In this document: piece after piece, positions 25,367-34,461 of the stretch
Position numbering within the stretch: the stretch's first letter is position 1
Layout of the letters: each line of letters opens with the position of its first letter
From: Salinicoccus sesuvii
GTDB lineage: Bacteria > Bacillota > Bacilli > Staphylococcales > Salinicoccaceae
Length of the DNA stretch: 64,000 bases
Direction: 5' to 3'
Assembly (NCBI RefSeq): GCF_042648145.1
Contig: NZ_JBHRWV010000012.1
Span: 124,001-188,000, forward strand
Program-made: the position numbers and the translations under genes
The notes under the pieces: model-generated
What the model saw: only the letters and a program-made list of their open reading frames with translations
Told to the model about the DNA's origin: nothing
Database searches by the model: none

Positions 25367-27214
25367 ATGGGTGCAAAAAAACGCTATTTTCTCTTTCTGT
25401 CAGTAGATTCACTGATTGTTACTTTTTCAGTGTTTCTAAGTTACTACATTCTCATGCCATACTTTACAGCATTTCCTTTGGGCGTGCTTGCAGTGACTTC
25501 GGTTATATTACTGGTCAGCCATCACGTATTCGCCCATATGTTTAATCTGTACCATCGTGCTTGGAAGTTTGCGAGTGTCAGAGAATTGGTTGCCGTTACG
25601 AAAGCGGTCACTTTGGCTTTATGTGTATCATTTCTGCTGACCCATCTGATATACGATATGTCTTTTGTCCGTCTCATGCTGATCACCTGGATGATGCATT
25701 TGATATTCATAGGAGGGTCACGACTGTCATGGAAACTGGCAGCCTATCATCTTAATGACAAACGGTCACGTCAGAGTAAAGAGAATAAGGCCCTCATTTT
25801 TGGAGGCGGTAGAGGCGGCGCCTTATTAATCAAACAGATGCTCGAAAACGAATCGATGGGCATGTATCCAGTGGCTGTTGCAGATGATGATCCCACCAAG
25901 ATGAATATGGAAATCGCGGGTGGAGTCAAGGTAGAAGGCACGCGAGAAGACATTGAGAGATTGGTCAGAAAGTATGGGATTAAAAAAGTCATCATTGCCA
26001 TTCCTTCACTTAACAAGTTTGAACTCAAGCAAATACACGCACTTGCTAACATGCAGGGTGTCGATGTGCTGACGATGCCAAATATAGAAGACGTGATGTC
26101 GGGAAGACTTGAAGTGAATACTTTAAAGAAAGTAGAAGTCGAAGATCTTTTAGGGCGGGAGCCAGTCGAACTGGATTTCGACGGAATAGAAGCGCAAATT
26201 TCTGGACGCACAATTTTAATTACTGGTGCTGGCGGTAGTATCGGTTCTGAGATTGTAAGGCAGATTGCAGTATTTAAGCCAAAGAAAATTCTCCTGCTCG
26301 GTCATGGAGAGAACAGCATCTATTCTATTCTTGAAGAAGTGCTCGAGCGGAAAGACAACACAATTGGCTATGTGCCAGTCATCGCAGACGTCCAAGATCG
26401 AAAGCGAATATTCGAAGTGTTTGATAAGTATCGCCCCGATATTGTATTCCACGCTGCCGCGCATAAGCATGTGCCTATGATGGAGTACAACGCACGCGAG
26501 GCGATAAAGAATAACGTTGTGGGTACAAAGAATACTGCAGAGGCAGCGTGTCATTTTAAAACAAAGAAATTTGTCATGATCTCGACTGACAAGGCGGTCA
26601 ACCCGCCGAATGTCATGGGTGCAACGAAGCGGATGGCCGAAATGATCATCCAGGCTCTGGATAAAAACTGTACGGAAACAACTTTGGTTGCAGTGAGATT
26701 CGGTAACGTATTGGGGAGTCGGGGATCTGTCATTCCAAAGTTTAGGAAACAGATTCAAGCGGGTGGTCCGGTTACTGTGACGGATCCTAGAATGACCCGG
26801 TACTTTATGACTATCCCTGAAGCATCGAGACTAGTAATACAAGCGGGCGCTATCGCAGAAGGTGGCGAAGTATTCGTATTAGATATGGGAGAGCCAGTCA
26901 AAATCGTCGATCTTGCAAAGAATATGATCAGACTATGTGGCTTCAAAGAAGAAGACATCGGCATTGAATTTGTCGGTATCAGACCCGGAGAGAAGTTATA
27001 CGAAGAATTGCTGAAAGCCGAAGAAATCCACCCGGAACAAGTATATAAGAAAATTTACCGTGGACGTGTGACAGAATCATCGCTTAGTCTCATCGAATCG
27101 AAGATTCGTTCGTTTTTAAGTATTGATGAAACAGAGTTGAAGGAGAAGCTTCTAAGCTTTGTTGGACAAGAAAACATGAAGCAGGAAGACCTGGAACAGG
27201 AACATGCGAGTTAG
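25367..27214 (+). CDS. capD: UDP-GlcNAc 4,6-dehydratase, membrane-bound CapD/PglF type
   Basis: This 615-residue protein has four hydrophobic segments within about residues 8-125, a CoA-binding-like Rossmann segment (LIFGGGRGGALLI, 143-155) and a catalytic SDR domain with TGAGGSIG at 286-293. The catalytic residues follow the PglF pattern: Thr405-Asp406-Lys407 and Met415-x3-Lys419, methionine replacing the usual tyrosine. The expected product is UDP-2-acetamido-2,6-dideoxy-4-keto-hexose, the substrate for the aminotransferase at 34462. AGAGGA precedes the ATG, and the gene overlaps the flippase gene by 11 bases. Confidence 0.92.
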   Translation: MGAKKRYFLFLSVDSLIVTFSVFLSYYILMPYFTAFPLGVLAVTSVILLVSHHVFAHMFNLYHRAWKFASVRELVAVTKAVTLALCVSFLLTHLIYDMSFVRLMLITWMMHLIFIGGSRLSWKLAAYHLNDKRSRQSKENKALIFGGGRGGALLIKQMLENESMGMYPVAVADDDPTKMNMEIAGGVKVEGTREDIERLVRKYGIKKVIIAIPSLNKFELKQIHALANMQGVDVLTMPNIEDVMSGRLEVNTLKKVEVEDLLGREPVELDFDGIEAQISGRTILITGAGGSIGSEIVRQIAVFKPKKILLLGHGENSIYSILEEVLERKDNTIGYVPVIADVQDRKRIFEVFDKYRPDIVFHAAAHKHVPMMEYNAREAIKNNVVGTKNTAEAACHFKTKKFVMISTDKAVNPPNVMGATKRMAEMIIQALDKNCTETTLVAVRFGNVLGSRGSVIPKFRKQIQAGGPVTVTDPRMTRYFMTIPEASRLVIQAGAIAEGGEVFVLDMGEPVKIVDLAKNMIRLCGFKEEDIGIEFVGIRPGEKLYEELLKAEEIHPEQVYKKIYRGRVTESSLSLIESKIRSFLSIDETELKEKLLSFVGQENMKQEDLEQEHAS

Positions 27215-28412
27215 ACTGCTGAATATATTGGGGACTGTGTTGCTCGCATTAAGCCAGTGGGGACAAGTCATTTTACTCACACGTCTACTCGGTGTGTACG
27301 AGGTCGGTTTGTTCTCGTACTTTCTAGCTTTGACAGGACCGCTTGTTCTTTTCAGTCGCTTCATGCTCTCTGTACTGGTGCCAACGCAAAAGAAACTGTC
27401 TTACGACTACCAGGTGTTCCATCAGTTCAGGATGCTAACAAACGTCAGTTTCTTACTGTTCTCGTCAGTACTCATGCTTTCTTCGAAACTCAGTTTCTAC
27501 GAAAGTGCCTGCCTCGGTATATTTGTACTTTTCAAGTTCTTCGAGAATAAAGAAGAATTCATCTATACCGAGAACATTGCGGAATCCAACATCGCGTTTC
27601 TTGCGTACTCAAAGATTTATAAAAGCATTTTAACGCTCGCGTTATTTACCGTTATCACCGTAACGTTTAACTCTCTGCTCTTTTCTATTTCTAGCCTACT
27701 TGTTGCACAGTGGATCATCTACTACTTTTACGACCGTAGATATTCTTACGTTCTAAAGCAGCAGAAGGTTAAGCTTGAATGGCTACAATTTAAAAATATC
27801 GTTGGTCTAGGTATCGGCCTAACAGCTGTAGAAGTACTTAATTCCTTTGTCACCAATATCCCGAGATATATGATTGAGCATTTTCACGGAATTGAAACAC
27901 TCGGTATATTTGCGACGATCATGTACTTCTCAACCATTACCAATAATGTGGTTGTCGCAATAAATGAGACGTTTGTGGCGAGTCTGGCGAAGACAAGCCA
28001 CAGTAACATAGCACTATTTTATCGCTCTTTCCTTCGTCTATGTATGATGTTTCTCATTCTTGTCGGAATCGGAGAAATTATACTGTTGCTTTTTGGCAAT
28101 AGAATACTCGTGTTCGTCTATGGTGAACAGTTCGAAGGCTTCCAACAAGAAATGATGCTCCTTGGCATATTATTGTTTCTCGTAGTTTATATTAAATTGT
28201 TTGAAATGGCACTGAGCATTCTGAACATTTACCGCTTACAAGTCATTTTGCAAAGTTCGACATTTGTTCTAACACTAGTGTTGTCCATTGCGGTCATCAT
28301 TCCGTTTGGTTTAAAGGGTGCTTTTATAGTGGCCATCATCACACATTCCATGCTTGCGACTGGACAGTTAGCGGTCTTGGTACATCATTGGAGAACGAAG
28401 GATCTCGTCTGA
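27204..28412 (+). CDS. Polysaccharide flippase (Wzx/MATE-like)
   Basis: This 402-residue membrane protein has about 12 hydrophobic segments, beginning LLNILGTVLLALSQWGQVILLTRLLGVYEVGLFSYFLALTGPLVLFS, the common N-terminal pattern of the polysaccharide biosynthesis (Wzx) family of the MOP superfamily. It should flip the lipid-linked repeat unit to the outer face of the membrane. The start lies inside the 3' end of capD. Specificity cannot be read. Confidence 0.85.
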   Translation: MRVRLLNILGTVLLALSQWGQVILLTRLLGVYEVGLFSYFLALTGPLVLFSRFMLSVLVPTQKKLSYDYQVFHQFRMLTNVSFLLFSSVLMLSSKLSFYESACLGIFVLFKFFENKEEFIYTENIAESNIAFLAYSKIYKSILTLALFTVITVTFNSLLFSISSLLVAQWIIYYFYDRRYSYVLKQQKVKLEWLQFKNIVGLGIGLTAVEVLNSFVTNIPRYMIEHFHGIETLGIFATIMYFSTITNNVVVAINETFVASLAKTSHSNIALFYRSFLRLCMMFLILVGIGEIILLLFGNRILVFVYGEQFEGFQQEMMLLGILLFLVVYIKLFEMALSILNIYRLQVILQSSTFVLTLVLSIAVIIPFGLKGAFIVAIITHSMLATGQLAVLVHHWRTKDLV

Positions 28413-28423
28413 GGAGGGAGAAT

Positions 28424-29731
28424 ATGGTCATAGTCTGGTTGGTGACAGTTGCGTACATTGTTATTGGGTTTCTCGGACAGAACTATATCGCCGACACGCA
28501 CTACATGACGTTCTCATTCCTCATCGTCACCACAGTACTGATCTTTTCAATCTTATGGATAGGTTACACAAAATACTTCTTCGTCCTATTCTTAAGTTTC
28601 TTCATTCGGTTGGCAATGTTGTTCGTCGACCTGTCTGAATCGAGACCGACATTACCGCACAGTGGTGAGGACACGGAAAACTTTTACGAAACAGGCCTAC
28701 AGATCAGCGTGAATATGCATATGCTCGACGCATCTGTATACGGGGGTCTCTATTCAAAATTTATCGGTATCCTTTTCAATCTGTATGGAGCAGACAGGCT
28801 ATTCGTACAGTACTTGAACATACTATTTGCACTCACGGCGATCCTCATCGTTATTAAAATCTTTAGAATGCTGAACGTCCCGTCACATGTCCAAGGCGTA
28901 CTGGTGGTATTGATGGCATTTTTCCCGCATTCTCTGATATTTTCGAGCATTCTTTTGAGAGAATCCATTATTTCTCTGATGGTAGTGCTCTCGCTTTACT
29001 GCTTCATCCGATGGTTTTTAAAGAAAGAAAGACTCAGTGGAGTAGCGAGTCTTATTCTCGTTATTGCTGGTGCGTCGTTTCACTCGGCAATTATCGCCAT
29101 TGCGATTGGCTATATCTTTGGGTTCATTTCCTATCGTCACGATCAAAGGACCTTGAGGTTCTCAATGGGATCAGTAGTCCCATTTGGAATTTTCGCGGTG
29201 ATCATGGTCTACATTCTAGTCTTCCCGGAAGTTGTTGCAGGGCTGCCGCTCTTTAACAAGTTCGACCAGATTTTAAACAACGATGACAATATATATAAGA
29301 CGCTCTCTTCGACTCGAGGAGATACTGCTTATCTCACTGGGCTCGAAATTAATAACATCTTTCAACTCATTCTCTTTTCGCCAATCAAAATCATATATTT
29401 CATTGCTTCTCCGATGCCCTGGTCCATCAGAAACGTAAATGACCTAATCAGTTTTTTACTTGATGCGTCATTCTATATCTCTGCATTGGTCATTTTCATA
29501 CGGAATTTTCATCTTGTCAAAACAAAGCCCCTACTTCTCATAGTGCTGATTGCGATTGTTGCAAGCTGGTTCATTTTCGGATTAGGGATATCCAATGCAG
29601 GGACGGCCCTTAGACATCGCTTCAAAGTGTTCTATGTTATTATCGTTGCGCTTGCCCTGGCGGGTGCTGCACGGCATAAAGCATTCCAAGATCAAAAACA
29701 AAGGTCTGGAGTCGGAGATGAAGCACGATAG
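28424..29731 (+). CDS. Putative polysaccharide polymerase (Wzy-like)
   Basis: This 435-residue membrane protein has about 10-12 hydrophobic segments and a long non-membrane stretch near residues 70-110 and 280-320, as in Wzy-type polymerases. These are too divergent in sequence for a firm motif. I chose the ATG at 28424 behind GGAGGGAG; an in-frame start at 28388 would lie inside the flippase gene. Position between the flippase and a glycosyltransferase is where a polymerase is expected. It would join repeat units at the outer face of the membrane. Family assignment rests mostly on topology and context. Confidence 0.68.
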   Translation: MVIVWLVTVAYIVIGFLGQNYIADTHYMTFSFLIVTTVLIFSILWIGYTKYFFVLFLSFFIRLAMLFVDLSESRPTLPHSGEDTENFYETGLQISVNMHMLDASVYGGLYSKFIGILFNLYGADRLFVQYLNILFALTAILIVIKIFRMLNVPSHVQGVLVVLMAFFPHSLIFSSILLRESIISLMVVLSLYCFIRWFLKKERLSGVASLILVIAGASFHSAIIAIAIGYIFGFISYRHDQRTLRFSMGSVVPFGIFAVIMVYILVFPEVVAGLPLFNKFDQILNNDDNIYKTLSSTRGDTAYLTGLEINNIFQLILFSPIKIIYFIASPMPWSIRNVNDLISFLLDASFYISALVIFIRNFHLVKTKPLLLIVLIAIVASWFIFGLGISNAGTALRHRFKVFYVIIVALALAGAARHKAFQDQKQRSGVGDEAR

Positions 29732-29773
29732 TTCAAGTGAATTTCTAAATCAATAAGGTTGGAGATGTCGCTT

Positions 29774-30949
29774 ATGCCAAAAATCATTCAAGGTGTGACA
29801 AACGTATTTAGTGTCATGCTGATTAAAGAACAAGTAGAATATGTCGCCGCCCATGGCTTCAATATTAAAGTAGTGTGTAACAACGCCGAAAACAAGAAGT
29901 ATGAGGGCATTTCAATCGTTCATATTCCTTTTGAACGCGAAATCAGTCCTTACAAGGATGTCGTTAGTCTTTTCAAGCTTTACCGTTATTTAAAATCGGA
30001 GCAGCCAGACATCATCAACTTTGGCACCCCGAAAGCTGGATTAATCGGAATGATCGCCGGTTACCTAGCAGGTGTTAACCAGAGAGTCTATATCGTACGG
30101 GGATTGAGACTAGAGACGGCAATCGGCTTAAAGCGCAGTCTGCTCATGCGCTTAGAGAAAGTGGCTTGCACACTCAGTACTCATGTTCTAGTCATTTCAG
30201 ATAGTCTGGAAGAAACACTCGTCAGCCAGGGAATCGTTAATCCAAAGAAAGTAGTAAGGATTGGCAAAGGTAGCAGTAACGGCATCGATCTCAAGAAATT
30301 TGATCCCACCCAACTGGATCTAGCTAAACGACTAGATTTGTGTATGGAACTCGATATCAAAGAAGAAGATATAGTGATCGGTTATGTGGGGCGTATGACA
30401 AGAGATAAAGGCATTAACGAGTTAATCAAAGCTTTCAATCGACTGGCGCAGACTCATAGAGATGTGAAACTATTACTTGTCGGTGACTACGAAAACGCGG
30501 ATCCAATTGATGAAGTGCACGTAGAAACGATTAGAAACCACGCACGCATCATTCATTGTCCTTATACTACAGAACCTGAATATTACTATAGTTTAATGGA
30601 CATATTCGCATTCCCAACTCACCGGGAAGGTTTCGGAAACGTCAGTATTGAAGCGCAAGCGATGGGTGTACCGGTCGTCACATTCAATGTCACTGGTGCA
30701 AAAGATACAGTACTTGACGGACAAACTGGATTAATTGCACACAGTATCGATGAATTTGGACTTTTTAATAGTATAGACCGTCTAATCAAACACCCGCTCC
30801 TTAGAATGCGTATGGCAACCACTGCTCGCAGTTTCGTGGTCGATCATTTTGATCGCAAAACAATGCAGGAAGCACTTGTAGATTTTTATCGAATGCTCAA
30901 AGAGGAGGGGAAAGATGATGGTCAAGTGGCTCAAAACCTCGGCGCATAA
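29774..30949 (+). CDS. Glycosyltransferase family 4
   Basis: This GT4 enzyme of about 391 residues starts at ATG 29774 with GGAG nine bases upstream; ATG 29765 is an alternative. The acceptor domain has FGTPKAGLIGMIAGYLAGVNQRVYIVRGLR, common in enzymes that extend PglC-primed lipid carriers. The donor domain has IGYVGRMTRDKGINELIKAF and the E-x7-E region EGFGNVSIEAQAMGVPVVTF. It is the only sugar-adding glycosyltransferase visible in this second locus, so the repeat unit may be very short. The 3' end overlaps the next gene by 35 bases. Confidence 0.9.
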   Translation: MPKIIQGVTNVFSVMLIKEQVEYVAAHGFNIKVVCNNAENKKYEGISIVHIPFEREISPYKDVVSLFKLYRYLKSEQPDIINFGTPKAGLIGMIAGYLAGVNQRVYIVRGLRLETAIGLKRSLLMRLEKVACTLSTHVLVISDSLEETLVSQGIVNPKKVVRIGKGSSNGIDLKKFDPTQLDLAKRLDLCMELDIKEEDIVIGYVGRMTRDKGINELIKAFNRLAQTHRDVKLLLVGDYENADPIDEVHVETIRNHARIIHCPYTTEPEYYYSLMDIFAFPTHREGFGNVSIEAQAMGVPVVTFNVTGAKDTVLDGQTGLIAHSIDEFGLFNSIDRLIKHPLLRMRMATTARSFVVDHFDRKTMQEALVDFYRMLKEEGKDDGQVAQNLGA

Positions 30950-32279
30950 ACTGTACTACCGATCGCCAATATTCTTCCAGCACGTTATGACAAGCGTCTA
31001 CGGCTTCAAATTAAGAAAAGAGCGATACAACGACCATTACAAAAAGACATTTCATCGGCTTGTGGATGGCGCTATAGATCACGAAAAGCAATTACTTCTA
31101 TTTATGCAACACTTGAAACAAAACGTGCCGTACTACAAACATATCCACATTGATGAAACCAGACCCTTTGACAGTTTTCGTCAATTGCCGCATACAAACA
31201 AGTCGGACTTGCGGAATGAACTCGATCGGAGGTCGCATAAAGACGGCGTATTGAGAGTCTCGCGTACTAGCGGCACTACGGGAAAGAACTTGATTGTGTA
31301 CAACTCGGAGTTCGACCGAGCAGAGCGGATGGCCTATCTCGACTATTTAAAGTATAAAAATGGGGTCTTGCCATTCTCAAAGCGTGCATCGTTCACTGGA
31401 CAGGAACTCACACCGCAGTCTCACGGCAACGTCCTTTGGCGGTATAATGCACCGATGAACCAAATGTTGTATGCCACGTACTACATCAATATGAATAATA
31501 TAAAAAATGTTTATCGTAGTCTCGCCCACTTTAGACCTGTATCTCTAGATGGCTATCCCTCGGCAATCCACATGGTTGCCAAATACATTTTGTCTAAAGA
31601 CTTAACGATTGATTGGGAAGTCAAAGCAGTGTTTCCAAATGCAGAAACTTTGTTACCCCAGGCGCGGGAAGATATCGAAAAAGCCTTTAATACGAAGGTA
31701 ATTGATCAATATGCCAGTGCCGAAGGAGCACCTTTTATCTATAGTGATAAAAATGGGCGGTACTACGTTGGCCATGAAACAGGTTTAATTGAATTTGAGA
31801 AAAATAATCATGGGACATACGAGATGGTAGTGACAAGTTTTATCAACTACGCAACACCTATTGTGCGTTACCGAATTGGAGATCAGGTAGAGATCGACTC
31901 CGACCAATCTTATCTAAATTCCTATACAGATGATGTTGTCATCAAAAAAATTATTGGCAGACAGTCTGACTATTTGCTTGGCGAACAAGATAACCGTGTG
32001 AACAGTGTAAACATGGCGTGGGTGGTGGACGGGCTTGAAGAAAGTATTATTCAAATCCAATTTATTCAAAAATCGCGTACGCGTTTTGAAGTCAATATGG
32101 TCGTCGAAAAGGATTTTTGCGAAGCAGATGAGAAGCTACTGAAGAAACGTATGCATCGACGTCTTGGTAAGAATAATCGGTATGACTTCATCTATAGGGA
32201 TGCAATAAAGAAGGAGAGAAGTGGGAAGGTGCGCTTTATCATCAATGAAATGAGTGACAGAAGCCATATAGAAAAATAG
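30915..32279 (+). CDS. PaaK/CapK-like adenylate-forming enzyme, copy 1
   Basis: This 454-residue protein of the phenylacetate-CoA ligase/CapK group should activate a carboxylic acid as an acyl-adenylate. The AMP-binding motif SRTSGTTGKNL lies near residues 113-124, DQYASAEGAPF near 265 and the YRIGDQVEI hinge region near 330. The C-terminal GKVRFIINE provides the lysine used in the first half-reaction. Related genes occur in capsule loci (CapK), where the acid is usually unknown. The start overlaps the glycosyltransferase gene, and a full-length paralogue follows after a short gap. No acyl carrier protein gene is visible. Confidence 0.83.
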   Translation: MMVKWLKTSAHKLYYRSPIFFQHVMTSVYGFKLRKERYNDHYKKTFHRLVDGAIDHEKQLLLFMQHLKQNVPYYKHIHIDETRPFDSFRQLPHTNKSDLRNELDRRSHKDGVLRVSRTSGTTGKNLIVYNSEFDRAERMAYLDYLKYKNGVLPFSKRASFTGQELTPQSHGNVLWRYNAPMNQMLYATYYINMNNIKNVYRSLAHFRPVSLDGYPSAIHMVAKYILSKDLTIDWEVKAVFPNAETLLPQAREDIEKAFNTKVIDQYASAEGAPFIYSDKNGRYYVGHETGLIEFEKNNHGTYEMVVTSFINYATPIVRYRIGDQVEIDSDQSYLNSYTDDVVIKKIIGRQSDYLLGEQDNRVNSVNMAWVVDGLEESIIQIQFIQKSRTRFEVNMVVEKDFCEADEKLLKKRMHRRLGKNNRYDFIYRDAIKKERSGKVRFIINEMSDRSHIEK

Positions 32280-32339
32280 TTACCGTTAGTTTGGAGCGCT
32301 TTAGTGACAGCGATCAAATTGCGAAACAAGGTGATGAGA

Positions 32340-33695
32340 ATGATCAGGAAATCTATAGATGCAGCAAGCCGTCGTATCTACTACAAATCGCCAGTGGTGA
32401 TCCAACATGCACTGACGAGCGCTTACGGCTACAAACTCAAAAGAGAACGATATGGGGACAACTACTATAAAGCACTTGATATGTATACGAACAAAGAGAG
32501 TGACGATCACCAAGCACTCATAGATTTCATGCACCACTTGAAAACACATATTCCAGTCTATAAAAACATTGACGTAGATGAAGCAGATATTCTAAATAGC
32601 TTTCTAAAGTTACCGAAGACCACAAAATCGCAGTTAAGGTATGAACTCGATGCACGCTCTTACAAGAAAGGGCAAATTCGGTTCTCAGGTACCAGTGGAA
32701 CAACCGGTGCCAGCCTCGCTGTATATGATTCAGAGTACGACCGTGCGAAAAGGATGGCATATCTGGATTACATTAAACGCCGCAATGGGGTCGAGCCATT
32801 CTCAAGGCGTGCGTCGTTCTCAGGCCAAGAACTAACACCACCAAATCATAGAAATCATCTATGGCGGTATAACTTGGCAATGAATCAACTATTATATGCA
32901 TCTTATCATTTATCACCTAAAAATATTAGCGATGTCTATAAAAGTCTTGCACACTTCCGCCCCCTATCGATCGATGGATTTCCGTCTGCGATTCACATGG
33001 TCGCCAAATATATACTTGCCAACAACATCACAATCGACTGGCAGGTTGAAAGTATTTTTCCAAATGCTGAAACACTGCTTCCGCAGATGAAACGAGATAT
33101 TGAACTAGCCTTCCATACAACGGTCGTTGACCAGTACGCGAGCGGAGAAGGCGCACCTTTTATATACAGTATCGCTGACGGGACCTACGAGCTTGGCAGA
33201 GAGACAGGGATTTTCGAATTCGAGAAAGTAGAGCGGAATATCTACGAAATGGTTGTCACCAGTCTGATTAACACGGCAACACCTATTGTGAGATACCGCA
33301 TTGGAGATCATGTGGAAATACATTCAGATCGTCCGTACTTGAATTCTTTCTCTGACGACATACGCATCACACGCATTATCGGTAGGCAAGCGGATTACTT
33401 GCTCGGGAGTAATCATAACAGGGTGTCTAGCGTCGCTATGGCCCGTGTGGTCGAGGGGATAGAGGATAAGGTGAAAAGTTTCCAGTTCGTTCAAAAAGAT
33501 CTGACGCATTTCATCGTCAATATGGTCATTGACCGTGGGTACGATGAAAAAACGGAGAGGCTGTTTACGAACAGAGTCCGTCGCAGGCTGGGTATCAACA
33601 ACCATTACCAGTTCAACTACTTGGACAGCATGCCGCATGAGAAGAGTGGTAAAGTGCGATTTATTATTAATGAATTGGGTATCGACCACGCTTAA
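32340..33695 (+). CDS. PaaK/CapK-like adenylate-forming enzyme, copy 2
   Basis: This 451-residue paralogue of the preceding protein matches along its whole length, for example SGTSGTTGASLAVYDSEYDRAKRMAYLDY and DQYASGEGAPF, and ends with KSGKVRFIINE. I chose the ATG at 32340: AAGGTGAT lies just upstream, and the N-terminus then aligns residue for residue with copy 1 (YYKSP against YYRSP at 14-18). GTG 32304 with GGAG is an alternative. All key motifs are intact, so both copies appear functional, perhaps activating different acids. Confidence 0.82.
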   Translation: MIRKSIDAASRRIYYKSPVVIQHALTSAYGYKLKRERYGDNYYKALDMYTNKESDDHQALIDFMHHLKTHIPVYKNIDVDEADILNSFLKLPKTTKSQLRYELDARSYKKGQIRFSGTSGTTGASLAVYDSEYDRAKRMAYLDYIKRRNGVEPFSRRASFSGQELTPPNHRNHLWRYNLAMNQLLYASYHLSPKNISDVYKSLAHFRPLSIDGFPSAIHMVAKYILANNITIDWQVESIFPNAETLLPQMKRDIELAFHTTVVDQYASGEGAPFIYSIADGTYELGRETGIFEFEKVERNIYEMVVTSLINTATPIVRYRIGDHVEIHSDRPYLNSFSDDIRITRIIGRQADYLLGSNHNRVSSVAMARVVEGIEDKVKSFQFVQKDLTHFIVNMVIDRGYDEKTERLFTNRVRRRLGINNHYQFNYLDSMPHEKSGKVRFIINELGIDHA

Positions 33696-33729
33696 ACCGA
33701 GTCTATTACTATAGGAGGTGATTTATCTG

Positions 33730-34341
33730 ATGAAACGCCTATTTGATATCTTTGTCGCCAGTCTCTTACTCGTCTTGCTTTCCCCTTTGATGCTTGTAAC
33801 TGCGCTTGTCGTCAGACGAAAGCTTGGCCGCCCAGTAATATTTAAACAAATACGGCCGGGTCTCAACGGCCAACCGTTCGCACTCTACAAATATAGAACT
33901 ATGACGGATGCGCGAGATGAGAAAGGTGAATTATTGCCGGACGGCGCACGTCTGACACGGACAGGCCATCTGCTCCGTCAAGCAAGCCTAGATGAATTGC
34001 CGCAGTTGATCAATGTGTTAAAGGGGGAGCTGAGTCTAGTCGGTCCAAGGCCTTTATTGATGCAGTATCTACCGCTGTATAACACGTTTGAGATGAGACG
34101 CCACGAAGTAAAGCCTGGTATTACCGGCTGGGCTCAGGTGAATGGTCGAAATAGTCTCGCGTGGCAAGAAAAGTTTAAGATGGATGTCTGGTATGTGGAG
34201 CATCAGTCAGTATGGCTGGATATGAAGATTTTATATCGGACTGTACTGAAGGTTGTTAAGCGCGATGGAATCAGCCAAGAAGGTCAGAGCACAATGGAGG
34301 TATTTACGGGCAGCACACAAAAAATAGAGAAAAGTGCATAA
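33730..34341 (+). CDS. Phosphoglycosyl transferase (PglC-like)
   Basis: This 203-residue monotopic phosphoglycosyl transferase has an N-terminal membrane helix (LFDIFVASLLLVLLSPLMLVTALVV). The catalytic Asp-Glu pair is in QASLDELPQLINVLKGEL, with VGPRP following, and ITGWAQVNGRN is typical of the PglC/CapM group. I chose the ATG at 33730, seven bases after AGGAGGTGAT; an in-frame GTG at 33718 is inside that site. It should prime the glycan of this locus on undecaprenyl phosphate, plausibly with a bacillosamine-like sugar given CapD and the aminotransferase. Confidence 0.92.
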   Translation: MKRLFDIFVASLLLVLLSPLMLVTALVVRRKLGRPVIFKQIRPGLNGQPFALYKYRTMTDARDEKGELLPDGARLTRTGHLLRQASLDELPQLINVLKGELSLVGPRPLLMQYLPLYNTFEMRRHEVKPGITGWAQVNGRNSLAWQEKFKMDVWYVEHQSVWLDMKILYRTVLKVVKRDGISQEGQSTMEVFTGSTQKIEKSA

Positions 34342-34380
34342 ACACCATAGAGAATGAAGCATATATCACTAGATGAAATT

Positions 34381-34419
34381 ATCGTATCATCAGGCTTTGT
34401 CGGGAAGCCGAGATACGAT
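34381..34419 (+). other. Intergenic two-part hairpin before the aminotransferase gene
   Basis: The outer stem ATCGTATC (34381-34388) pairs perfectly with GATACGAT (34412-34419). Inside, GGCTT (34393-34397) pairs with AAGCC (34405-34409) around a seven-base loop. No T-run follows, so it is not a terminator. It lies in the 120-base gap upstream of the aminotransferase start and could be a leader structure or an mRNA processing site. Confidence 0.5.
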
Positions 34420-34461
34420 CCAAAGGGTATGTAAATTCAATTAAGGGAGAGGTGACCGGGT

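Noticed and set aside
28388..28423. Earlier start of the putative polymerase
   Set aside because: It lies inside the flippase gene without a ribosome binding site. ATG 28424 follows GGAGGGAG.
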